A DNA stretch of 13,500 nt, from positions 331,501-345,000 of the forward strand of contig JACVTC010000039.1 of assembly GCA_016946835.1 (NCBI GenBank). Direction: 5' to 3'. Positions 1-11,936 of the stretch are shown one piece after another. The stretch's first letter is position 1, and every line of letters begins with the position of its first letter. The translations under genes and the position numbers were made by a program. The notes under the pieces were generated by a model that was not told where the DNA came from, did not search any database, and was given only the letters and a program-made list of their open reading frames with translations. This DNA comes from Neocallimastix lanati (nom. inval.) (lineage: Eukaryota > Neocallimastigomycota > Neocallimastigomycetes > Neocallimastigales > Neocallimastigaceae).

Positions 1-216
1 TTGGTAGATATTTTAATTAGTTTTATTATCTTATTTTAAATAATATAATCCAATATATCTTATATTTATATTTTTTATTTTAAATAATTATATTTTAACT
101 TTTATTTTTTCTTTTACATTTTTTTTATAATTTTATATTTTTAAAAATGTATATTCTTATATATATATTATTATAATTTCATTCCTTTAATAATTGTATA
201 TTTTTTAATTCTATTA
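1..216. other. AT-rich upstream flank of the REV7 gene
   Basis: Almost pure A/T with no credible open frame. It should contain the REV7 promoter and 5' leader, but no specific element can be picked out. Confidence 0.5.
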
Positions 217-517
217 ATGCTCATTCACATCAATTACAATAATTGTAACATATTAAAAATGTATTTACCCAAAATAATAATAATAATAAAAGATATATTT
301 TGTGAATTATTGGAGGTTTCAACCCATTTAATATTATATGTAACTAAAGTTTATCCAATAGGTATTATTTTTTTTTTTTTTTTTTTTTTTCATTTTCCAT
401 TTTTATTAATAAAAAAAATTTTTTTTTTAATGATATTACATATATATATTTTTAAATTATGAGCAATAATTAATCCAAAAATTTTTTATTAATATTACTT
501 AAAATTATTTTAAAACA

Positions 518-566
<49 letters not shown>

Positions 567-860
567 TATAACAAAAAAAAAAAAAAAAAAAAGATTTTTT
601 CGATAAAAGAGAAAAATATGGTACACCAGTTGTAATGTCTCGTCATCCACAATTAAATGGTTATATAAGAGATGTGATTTTATCTTTAAAACCATATTTA
701 CAAAAGGTTTGAATTTCGTCTTTTATAAATATTATATTATTTTACATTAATTTACATTATTTTAGTTTTGAAAGAAAGAAATATTTAAGAAAATCATATT
801 TAATGTATTATTCAATTTTTACTCATATAATTTTATTTTTTATAATCTTTTCTATATAAC

Positions 861-950
<90 letters not shown>

Positions 951-1514
951 TAAATTAGGATTTAATTGAAAATATATATATACTGATTATAAATGATAAA
1001 GACAAGCCAGTTAAACGTTTTGTATATACTGTTAAAGATTTATTACAAAAGTATGAAATTTTATAAATTTTAAATTAATAAATAATTTATTGTTATGTAT
1101 TAATGTTTGATAATATATATATTTATTATTTTATTATTATAGAAATTATGATAGAGAATTAAATATTGATGAAATAGGGAAATTGTTTAATAATTTTATT
1201 AGAAGAATTTGGGGAGCACCAATGGATGGTATTAATAATAATAATAATAATAATAATTAATAAATTTTTTTTTTTTTTTTTTTTTTTTCATATATGCTAA
1301 TATATACAACAATAAATAATAATAATAATAATAATAATTTAATTTTATAAATAATAAATAATAAATAATAAATAATAAAAATATTATTAATAAATTTTAA
1401 TTTAGAATTAGACGAGAATGAAGATTTGTCTTTCCAATTTATGGTTAAACTAAAAGGAGATGGTGAATCCCAATCTTCAGATAATTCAGTGAGTATTAAT
1501 ATGATTTAAAAAGA

Positions 1515-1569
<55 letters not shown>

Positions 1570-1876
1570 TAAAGATTTAAATGTTAGTAATACTTTTTTT
1601 TTTTTTTTTTTTTTAAAAAAATATAAAATAAAGAAATTCCCATGGATATTAGCAGATGATGATTATTTAACACCAATACAGAGAAAAGAAGAAGAACAAG
1701 TAAGTGGAGGACGATATATAAATAAAGGAAAAGAAAGAATGGACGAAGATGAAAATGATGATAATGATGAAATTATGTATATAGATGAAAATGAAAATGT
1801 ACCCCCACCAAAAATAACGTCAATCTATTCTGTTAATAATCCTTCTGTAAAAATTCAATTATATGTTGAAGATTAA
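217..1876 (+). CDS. REV7: Rev7/Mad2B-like HORMA-domain protein (six exons)
   Basis: Rev7 is the HORMA adaptor of DNA polymerase zeta: it grips a Rev3 peptide under its C-terminal 'safety belt' during translesion synthesis. Exons: 217-361, 594-706, 959-1050, 1143-1228, 1406-1488, 1634-1876, all with GT...AG introns and in frame (253 residues; 239 if translation starts at 259). Visible hallmarks: DIFCELLEV (residues 26-34), STHLILYVTKVYP (35-47), RHPQLNGYI in exon 2, KPVKRFVYTV in exon 3, FPWILADDD (175-183) and the terminal QLYVED (248-253). These line up in order with vertebrate MAD2L2, which is about 211 residues. The extra length is a disordered acidic insert (around 200-228, many Glu/Asp/Asn) before the last beta strand. 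The N-terminus is uncertain: residues before 26 include an Ile run encoded by an ATA repeat, and the ATG at 259 is an alternative. Convergent with the hydrolase gene at 2717-4785. Family call is secure; start is not. Confidence 0.9.
362..593 (+). other. REV7 intron 1 with T23 near the donor and A20 at the acceptor
   Basis: GTATTA donor at 362; AAG acceptor at 591-593. A run of 23 T (368-390) lies just inside the donor, and 20 A (573-592) run straight into the acceptor AG. A TTA array occupies about 519-566. Splicing joins g|at to give Asp, matching the family spacing YP-x2-F-x-KR. Confidence 0.85.
862..950. repeat. (TAA)n microsatellite in REV7 intron 2
   Basis: About 29 uninterrupted TAA units ending 9 bases before the exon 3 acceptor at 957-958. 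Shorter AAT arrays also sit in REV7 introns 4 (1229-1258, 1310-1376) and 5 (1527-1568). Confidence 0.95.
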
Positions 1877-2716
1877 AATATTGATTATTAATATATATAT
1901 ATATATTAATAATAATAATATTTTTTTTTAAAAAAAAAAAAAAAAGAAAAAAAAAAAAAGTTTATAATTAATTTAAAAATATAATTTTATCAATACTATT
2001 TTTGATCATCAATTTATTAATTTATTAAAACCAAAAAAAAAATAAAATAAAATAAAGAAATTATTTATTAATAATTTCGTTCAAACTATTAAAGCAATTT
2101 AAAAAAAAAAAATTTATATTATACTTTTTTAAAATATTCTTTAAAAAATTAAATAAAAATAAAATTTTATTTATTCCCCTTAAAACCATATATATATTAA
2201 TTCCTTTCATATATATTTATTTTTTATTTTTTGCTTTGTTTGCTAGTTTTTACTTTATTTAATAATAATAATTTAGATAAAAATAAAATATAAAAAAAAA
2301 AAAAAAAATACAAAGAGATATAATTTTTTTTTATTTTATTTTATTTTTTGGGGGGTGAGTAATTATTATAATTTATAAAACTTCACGATTCGACTATTTT
2401 TCTAGATACTGATATATATATATATATTTTTTTATCTTTTCTAATTTAAATTCTTTAATTACTATTATCTTTTATTATTATTATTATTTTTATTATTATT
2501 ACTATTACATAATATGTGATGAATCATAATATATCTAGATATTAATATATTTTTATCTTTTCTAATTTAAATTCTTTATTATTATCAGTTTTATTATCAA
2601 TATTATTATTATTACATAATATGAAGAATCATAATAAATAAATTATAATAATAATAATAATACTAAAAAGCTTATGTTATTAAAGAAATGCACGGAATTT
2701 CAATTTTAATTTTTTT
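1877..2716. other. Spacer between the convergent REV7 and hydrolase genes
   Basis: No open frame of interest. It must hold both 3' ends and polyadenylation sites; AATAAA-like words are too common here to be informative. It contains a six-G run (2350-2355), rare in this DNA, and the tandem duplication at 2401-2636. Confidence 0.7.
2401..2636. repeat. Imperfect tandem duplication, two units of about 131 and 103 bases
   Basis: Unit 1 (2401-2531) and unit 2 (2534-2636) both start TCTAGATA, share TTTTTATCTTTTCTAATTTA then AATTCTTTA, then a TTA array, ACATAATATG and GAATCATAATA. The length difference is mostly in the TTA/TA tracts. Confidence 0.85.
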
Positions 2717-3315
2717 CTAAAAGGGTATTCTTAAACCGTCATAAGCTACTTTAACAGTTAAACCAGCATCTTTTAATTTTTGATTCTCTTCTAATTCTTT
2801 TGAAAGTTTTTCATGTTCCAAGTAATGTGCCATTCCAGTTAAATAACATGTTCCAGTTGGTTTAAGATTAATTAATTCATTTAATGCTTCATCTACTGAA
2901 AAATGTGATTTATGTGGATTATCTTATTTTAAAATTTAAATATATTAATATTTATTATATATATATTTTATTAATATAAAAAAAAAGATATATATATGAT
3001 AATAATATATATTTGTAAAATATTAAAGTTTATAATACATATAATTAAAAAAAAAAAAAAAAAAAAAAATTATAATAATTACATCTTAAGGCATCAAGTA
3101 TGACAACTGAACTTCCTTTTATAATTTCAAATGATGGTTCTGGGATTTTAACAGCATCTGATATATAACTAAAGTCATCAACACGGAAACCTAAACAGAT
3201 AAATGGTTGGTCATGGAAGGTACCATGGTGAACTGTTTTATATGAAGTATGAATATATTTATTCATAAAAAAAAAATAAGTTTTAATAATGTTTCATTTT
3301 ATTACATAAAAAATG

Positions 3316-3381
<66 letters not shown>

Positions 3382-3927
3382 TATTTACCTGGTATTGGTG
3401 TAATTTTAATATTATCAATATAGAAAGGTTTATCAATATCAATGACGTTAAAACGAAGTTGAGAAATATCACCACCCCCTTTTAAATAGATTATACCCAA
3501 TACATAAATATGTATAAAATTATTATTTTTTATATAATATTAAAAGTCAAATATTAAATAAATTATGAAACCCACTTAATATATTATATAAATTATATAT
3601 ATATATTCTTTTTTTTAAAAAAAAAAAAAATAATAAAATAAATAAATAAATAAATAAATACCTGAAGCTAAAGTTCTATTAATTAAATATGGAAAAGTAT
3701 GAGAAACAACATCCATGCACTCTGCACTTAAATATATAGGTATATATTCTTGAACTTTATTTTCACCACCAATAGTCCATTGACGTAAATCATCTAAGCC
3801 TATTTATTTTAAATTAAAAATATAAAGATTATTAACTTTAAATTAATTTTTTTTACTTTGAAAATAATAATTATCGAATTTTTGTTATTATTATCATTAT
3901 TTTTGTTTTTCTGTTTTTTTTTTATAT

Positions 3928-3958
<31 letters not shown>

Positions 3959-4785
3959 TTATCTGAATTTTTTTTTTAAATTATATAAAATATTTACCAA
4001 GAATAGCATCTGCATGTCCATGTGTCAATATAACAGCATCAATTCTTCTAAAATTATATTTACTAAACCATTCCATAGAACTTTCATAAAATGTTTTACC
4101 AGCATCTATAACAATATTTCTTTATTATTATTATTATTATTTTATTGAAATATATATTAAAATATATATTATTCATTTCAAAATTAATTATAAAAAAAAA
4201 TAAAATAAAACAAGTTATTATTAATATATTTTAAAATAATTGAATATTCATATATTTAATATAATTTATATTACTTTATAGAATTATCATCCATTCGAAT
4301 ACGTAAAAGACAAGAGGTATTTCTTCTTTTATTTGGATTGTACCAAACTTTTCCATCATCTCTGACAGTAAATTCTTGGGATAAAAGACATGTTTTACAT
4401 TTTTTGCTCGGGTCAGTTAAACAACAGGTATTTGGAATACCACCAGAAGTACCTTTAATTATAATTAATTTAAAAATTTATTTAAATAAATATATAATAA
4501 TGTAATTATATAATAATGTAATATTTTTTAATAATAATAAATATATATATGTATATATATATATGCAAATAAATTATATATTCGAAAAAAGAAATTTCAT
4601 TATATCATTCATTTATTTTACATTGCAATTTTATATTATTTTTAATTTATTAAGGAATGTATATAATATGTAATATAATCAATTTTTTAAAAAATGATAA
4701 TTTTATTAATAATTTATAAAAAAAAAAAATTTTTCTATAAAAATTTACCTGTTCCAAGTAATATTGCTTCTTCTAATTTAACCAT
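2717..4785 (-). CDS. Metallo-beta-lactamase-fold hydrolase, PhnP / C777.06c type (seven exons)
   Basis: Metal-dependent hydrolase of the MBL superfamily, closest in pattern to the eukaryotic 'putative hydrolase C777.06c' group related to bacterial PhnP cyclic phosphodiesterase. The substrate is unknown. Minus-strand exons: 4785-4749, 4452-4275, 4119-3998, 3799-3662, 3478-3389, 3232-3083, 2922-2717, giving 306 residues with all junctions in frame. Visible: Gly-rich start LLGTGTSGGIP (9-19); a Cys cluster C22, C23, C31, C34 resembling PhnP's structural zinc site; [17 protein letters not shown] (104-120) with metal ligands H105, H107, D109; SGGGDISQL (158-166); [11 protein letters not shown] (189-199) with H190; YISDA (211-215) with the likely bridging D214; [14 protein letters not shown] (234-247); and TGMAHYLEH near the end. 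No signal peptide or membrane segment, so probably cytosolic. The ATG at 4785 begins directly before the conserved first strand. An Ala at 110 replaces the His of the textbook HxHxDH motif; I recall this as normal for the subfamily. Confidence 0.92.
3316..3380. repeat. (AAT)n microsatellite in hydrolase intron 5
   Basis: About 21 units lying directly beside the exon 5 donor (GT at 3388-3387, read on the minus strand). Confidence 0.95.
3639..3660. repeat. (AAAT)n tract at the hydrolase exon 4 donor
   Basis: The tetranucleotide tract begins inside the donor itself: on the minus strand the intron starts GTATTTATTTATTT. A second tract of the same kind, TTTA units at 3926-3960 on the plus strand, lies in intron 3. 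Confidence 0.9.
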
Positions 4786-6365
<1,580 letters not shown>

Positions 6366-6623
6366 CTCATTATTAAAAAATTAATGATAAATTCTTATTT
6401 AATTTATTAATATTTAAAGTTTTATAAAAAGATGGTTGATACATATAACTACATAATTACATTTTAATAGTTAATGGTTGTTTAAATCAAATTATTACTA
6501 ATAATAATAATATATATAAATATATTATGTATATATTATGAATATATAAAAAATATATTGTTTTCATTAAAATTTTATATTTTTATCTATATATATAAAT
6601 ATATATATATATAATTTTTTTAT

Positions 6624-6882
6624 ACTAGGATTAAGGAGAAGGGAGGACAATAGGACTTCTAGTCACTCCCTTAAGCATATCAGACTCTCATTGAATTCTT
6701 TGAGGTCCGGACTTCTCTCAAAGCAAGGCTAATATGGAAGATATTCCTTATACACCCCTTTATACAGCGGGCTTTTTCTCAGTGATCTCTCGAAACCATC
6801 ATCGAAAGAGGAACGCCTACGCTAATCCTCTCAGAGATCAAGTGCTTCACTAATAATTATATAGTCTAGAGGAATACTTATC
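6624..6882 (+). other. G+C-richer leader-like island with many potential RNA stems
   Basis: Sharp rise in G and C compared with both flanks and free of microsatellites. Stems visible by eye: AAGGGAG+GAC (6639-6648) with GTC-a-CTCCCTT (6662-6672, one bulged A), with an inner TAG/CTA pair (6651-6653/6659-6661); CTTTGAG (6698-6704) with CTCAAAG (6717-6723), enclosing the palindrome GTCCGGAC (6705-6712); TGATCTCT (6783-6790) with AGAGATCA (6833-6840), enclosing AGAGGA (6807-6812) with TCCTCT (6826-6831); and AGTG/CACT (6841-6851). It leads directly into the ATG at 6883. It could be the 5' part of a transposable element, a structured or ribozyme-like RNA, or an LTR remnant. I cannot assign a family. 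Confidence 0.5.
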
Positions 6883-7029
6883 ATGGCGAGCGAACAACCA
6901 ACTTCATTTATAGAGGAAAATACCCATATAAATTCAGGAGGTGGTCGTGAGGTCAATCCAGAAACCTTATGTGTGTTTGTCCATAGTACTAACTATTGGG
7001 ATAAAAACTGGAAAGAAATCTATTATTAA
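6883..7029 (+). CDS. 48-residue open frame of unknown function, probably a truncated mobile-element ORF
   Basis: ATG at 6883 to TAA at 7027. The protein begins MASEQPTSFIEE, has a Gly-Gly-Gly at 19-21 and a Trp/Tyr-rich end (NYWDKNWKEIYY, 37-48). No domain is recognised, and there is no signal peptide or membrane segment. Codon use is richer in G and C than the three real genes nearby. The high G+C ends exactly around the stop codon and pure AT sequence follows. This suggests a longer gene cut off at the 3' side, such as the start of a retroelement Gag-like or other element ORF. A bona fide small protein gene with a long structured 5' leader is the alternative. Confidence 0.35.
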   Translation: MASEQPTSFIEENTHINSGGGREVNPETLCVFVHSTNYWDKNWKEIYY

Positions 7030-9611
7030 GAAAATTTAACAAAGTTCCTTTTTTTTTTGTTAGATCAAGATATAAATTAAAAATAAAAAAAAAAAAATTT
7101 TTTTTCATTTTATAAAATTTTATTTTATTTAGCATTAGAATTTAATGAAAGAAAGATAATTATTTATATAATCTACTTAACATATATAAATATTTTTAAT
7201 AAACAATGGAGGCTTCAGTTTAATTAATTTATTTTATTTAAAAATGGTATTAATTACAATAAATTAAATATTAATTGTAGATTGATAATATATTTATGTT
7301 TATTAATTTTTTAAAAAAAAAATATTTTAAGGTTGATATAATTATTAATCTAATCAAACCCTTGATAAAAAGAAAAGAAAAAGACAAATTTAAGAATTAA
7401 TATAAAAAGAAAAATTAAAATAACAAAAAATTTATAATGAACTGAAATTTAACCTTCTTGTTTTTGTTCATTTATTTATACCTAAAAGCTTTTCGAAAGA
7501 TATTCTTTTTTTTTTTTTTTTTTTTTTGGGAAGTTTAGTTCAATAATAAATTTTTAAAAATATAAAAAGGGTACATGGATAATTATAAAAGAAGAAAAGA
7601 ATTTAATAATAATAATAACGTTAACAAACTAAAATAATAAAGGAATTGTAGCTTCTTTAAATCATTGAATTAAAAAAAAAAAAAAATTCATGAAATAGTA
7701 AACGTTAATAATTAATTTAATATATGTTGATTTTTTAATTACTTTTTATTTATTTATTTTTTTTTTAAAAAAAAAAAAAAAAATACAATCTTAATAGTTC
7801 ACAATACATATAAAACATAATTTTGTAAAATTACAAAAAAGTAAATGAATCTGTGGAGACATTTAATCTTTTATTTATTGATAGGTTAATTTTTTATTTT
7901 GATCATTTATTTTTATGAGAGTAAAATGATGGATATTTATTTGTTATTTAAATTTTCTTTCTGTAACTATATAGAAATCTTTTTTATTTATTTTTATTTC
8001 TTATTTTAGTAAATATTAATTTTGAATTTCTTGATCTTTTCTTAATTTGATCATTAATGATGTGAACTTTCTATTCATCATTAAATATGTAAAGACCAAT
8101 TTTAATTTTCATTAATATATATTTATTTTTATTTCTATTATTTAAAAATAAAATATATAAAAAATATAAAAAATTAATATAATTATATAAATATGTAAAT
8201 ATACTTTATTATATATAAATAAACTATTTTCTTCATAATTATTTTTGATTACAATGTTTAATATTTTTTTTTTTTAAAGCTTTTTTATCTCTTAAATTTT
8301 TTTTATTTACTACTACTGAAATAATTTTTAAATACAATTATAAACTAATATTTTATTACAGATTAGTTTTAATTCATTTAATCTATCATCAATCTCATAA
8401 AGATTTAAAAATCTTATTAATATAATGAGAATATAAATTTATATAGATATTTATTTTATTTTGACATAACAAATAATTAAAAGTAGTAAAATAAAATTTA
8501 TTTATTTATTTATGTTATTTTTAAATTAAATTTTATAATTGTTAATTCTTTTTAGTATAAATTAAATATTTATATTCATTTATTTATGAATTGATTTATC
8601 TATTTTCTATTTATTTTATCAATTTAATTTTATTTATATGATTAATTATTTTATTAAATTATATTTATTTATTTAATTATTTAAAATTATTAAAAAACAG
8701 TATATAGTAAATAAAATCTTTTGCTAAAATGTTAAAATAAAAATAAATGATTAATTTAATGATTTGAATAAATTTAAAGTAATTACAATTAAAACAAAAT
8801 AATTTAAAATAATAAAAAATTTATTATATCAAAGTTTTATGTATTTTTATAACTATATTTATATTTACTTCTAATATTATTTTAATTTAAATAATATTTG
8901 ATATTTATATATTAATAAATATACTATCCTTATCCTTAATACATTTTATTAACAAAATAGTTTTTAAATTATTTACCCGGTTCATATTAAATTATAAATA
9001 CAGTAAATCGAATTTCATTCTAATTTAAAAAAGGAAATTCATAAAATAAATCTAAAAATAAATTAATATCATTTAGAATATTTAATCAATATATTTATAT
9101 AAATAAATATTGAAATTCCAAAATTCAACATTACAATAAATATAAAAAGAATTATCAGAACTTTGAGATTTTATAAATACCATATTAATAATAACGACTA
9201 TTAATAAGATAATTACATATATATCCATTATTTTTTTTGTTTTAATTTATTTATTTTATTTATTCATTGTTAATAATTTCAAATTTTAATCAAAAATAAA
9301 AATGATAATATTTTGAAATATTAATAATAAAAAAGAAAAAAAGGAAGAGAATTAAATATATACAAATACTCAATTAATTGTCTTAAGATTTCATATTGTT
9401 TTTTTAAATTAATCAATTAATAAAATATTTCTAATCGTAAATTTGAAATTTCAGTAATTTAAATATTTAATAAATATTTTTCATCTTATTTTCTTTTATT
9501 GTTTTTTTCTTTCAAAATACCAATAAATATTCAATAATATAAACAATTATATACTTCCATTTTCCAAAATATTTAAAAATATTTAATATAAATAAATAAA
9601 ATAATACCAAA
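7030..9611. other. 2.6-kb gene-poor stretch upstream of the phosphatase gene
   Basis: No gene is supported. The left part (to about 7800) has long A/T runs. From about 7820 to 9600 there are almost no microsatellites, and homopolymers rarely exceed ten. Short frames exist but are unconvincing: 7575-7637 plus (20 aa, Lys/Asn-rich), 7926-8009 plus (27 aa, hydrophobic) and one near 8986-8906 minus. The stretch ends at the phosphatase 5' flank. Confidence 0.55.
8054..8084. repeat. 9-base perfect inverted repeat
   Basis: TTAATGATG (8054-8062) and CATCATTAA (8076-8084) with a 13-base loop. It could form a hairpin or be a protein site; no neighbouring gene gives it a role. Confidence 0.6.
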
Positions 9612-10182
9612 ATGTGGGATTTGGATAAATTTATATCTATGTTATATAATAGACAATTACCATCAGAAAATACAATTAAAGAAATATGTGAAAAAGCAAA
9701 AGAATTACTATGTCGTGAGGGAAATGTACAATACGTTCAAGCCCCAGTTACTGTAGTTGGTGATGTTCATGGGTAAAAAAAAAAATAAATAAATATTTTA
9801 ATATAATTTAATTTCATATTTCGAATTATTAAATTTTGTATATAATATTGAAAAGCTAAATTTTATATACACTTTATAAAAATAAATTAATGATGAAAAA
9901 TAAAAGACAATTCTTTGATGTATTGGAAATTTTTAAAATTGGAGGATATTGTCCAGATACAAATTATGTATTTTTAGGTATTAATATATATATATTATAT
10001 ATATATATAAGGATAATCATTTTAATTTAATTAAAATTTTAAAATTGAAACATAATAAATATATTTTATTTAAATTTAAAACTTAACTAATACAATTACT
10101 GTTAATATATATAATTATTTATATTTATATATTCTTTTTTTCTATTAATTTTAATATATTTAATACCAATATTATTATATAT

Positions 10183-10232
<50 letters not shown>

Positions 10233-10467
10233 GAATATAATATAAATATATATCAGGAGATTATGTTGATAGAGGTTATTATTCAGTTGAAACTATAGCA
10301 TTACTTACATGTTTAAAATTAAGATACCCAAATCGTATTCAATTAATTCGTGGTAATCACGAATCAAGAAGTATTACACAAGTAAATTAAATAAAATACT
10401 TTATTATTTGATTGTGGATATATATATTAAATATTATATATATACTTATTTTTAATAAAATTTGTTT

Positions 10468-10499
<32 letters not shown>

Positions 10500-11389
10500 G
10501 TATAAACCATTAAATCATAAAAACTAAATAAATAATTATATATTTAATAAATAAAATATAATCATTTAAAAAAAAAATCTTTTAATAAATATAGACATAT
10601 GGTTTTTATACTGAATGTTTTAGAAAATATGGTAATTCTAATGTATGGAAATATTTTACAGATATGTTCGATTTCCTTGGTTTAGGGGTTATCATTAATG
10701 ATTCTATCTTTTGTGTTCATGGAGGTTTAAGTCCATCTCTTCATACCATAGATCAAATAAAAATGATTGATAGATTTAAAGGTAGGTGAAAAAAAAAAAA
10801 AAAAGATAAAAATAAAAATAATAATATAATAAACAATTATTACATTTAGTATAATAATAGCAATAGCAATAATGATAATAAAAAATTCATTTTATCTCTT
10901 TTTTTTATTTTATTTTTATGATATTTTATAATTATTATCATTTATTATAAATGCTGTAATTACTTTTTTTATAATTATTTTAATTGTATATATAATATAT
11001 ATATTTAAAAAAATAAAAAATTAATATTAATAATATATAATTTATAATAATTAATTTACTCCTCCTTATTTAGAAATACCACACGAAGGACCAATGACCG
11101 ATTTAGTATGGTCTGATCCACTACCTAACTCAACTTCATTTACAAGTGATTTAGATCGTAGCGACTTTTTGATTTCTCCTCGTGGAGCTGGTTATGTCTT
11201 TGGAAGAGAAATTACTAGAAAATTTTTAGAAATTAATGGTCTAGGGCATATTTGCCGTGCTCATCAACTTTGTATGGAAGGTTATCAGGTAAAAAATATA
11301 TATATACATAAATCATAAAAAACAAAAACAAAAAAACAAAAAAAAACAAAAAAACAAAAAAACAAAAAAAAAAACAAAAAAAAAAAAAA

Positions 11390-11431
<42 letters not shown>

Positions 11432-11905
11432 TACTTAATGAATATATAACATTATATAACCAAATATTTAATACTTTTATATAATATTAATTTTAATTAT
11501 TATTATTATTATTATTAATTTTATTTATTTATTTATTTATTATTTATATTATTGCTTTATTTCATTTATCTGACAATTTATATATAAATATAAAGATTTT
11601 ATATGATGATATGCTTTCAACTGTATGGTCAGCACCTAATTATTGTTATAGATGTGGTAATAAAGCAAGTATTTTGGAAGTTGGTCCTAATTTAGAACGT
11701 TTTTTTAACGTCTTTGCAGAATGTCCAGATAATGAAAGAGAAAAACCTAATACTTCAGAGTTTGATAATCGGGATAATCGTCGTAATGATGATCTCTTCC
11801 AAGATGCAACTGAAAATATTATGAATAAAGAAATTAATGATATAGAAGATATTGGAACCAATACAGAACTTCTTGATAAAGAAAAGGTAAAGGAAAAATA
11901 AAATC

Positions 11906-11936
<31 letters not shown>

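Noticed and set aside
510-695. Minus-strand 61-codon frame with an Asn run
   Set aside because: It is the complement of REV7 exon 2 plus the intron's TTA array; the Asn run is repeat translation.
3249-3485. Plus-strand 78-codon frame with 20 or more Asn
   Set aside because: Translation of the AAT array and the antisense of hydrolase exon 5.
3858-4148. Plus-strand 96-codon frame rich in Phe/Leu/Ile
   Set aside because: Antisense of hydrolase exon 3 with flanking TTTA and TTA arrays; no family features.
6783-6872. Group I intron core
   Set aside because: Stem order is suggestive, but the R/S (P7) and P/Q motifs do not match and no splice-site pairing is evident. Kept only as a possibility in the island finding.
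6883-6898. LTR end plus tRNA primer-binding site (TCA|TGGCGAGCG)
   Set aside because: No matching TG start of an LTR, no second LTR, and no tRNA 3' end that I can recognise as complementary.
7926-8009. 27-codon hydrophobic plus-strand frame
   Set aside because: Too short, with composition equal to the flanks.
8906-8986. 26-codon minus-strand frame starting MNRVNN
   Set aside because: Slightly higher G+C but no splice partner or recognisable motif.
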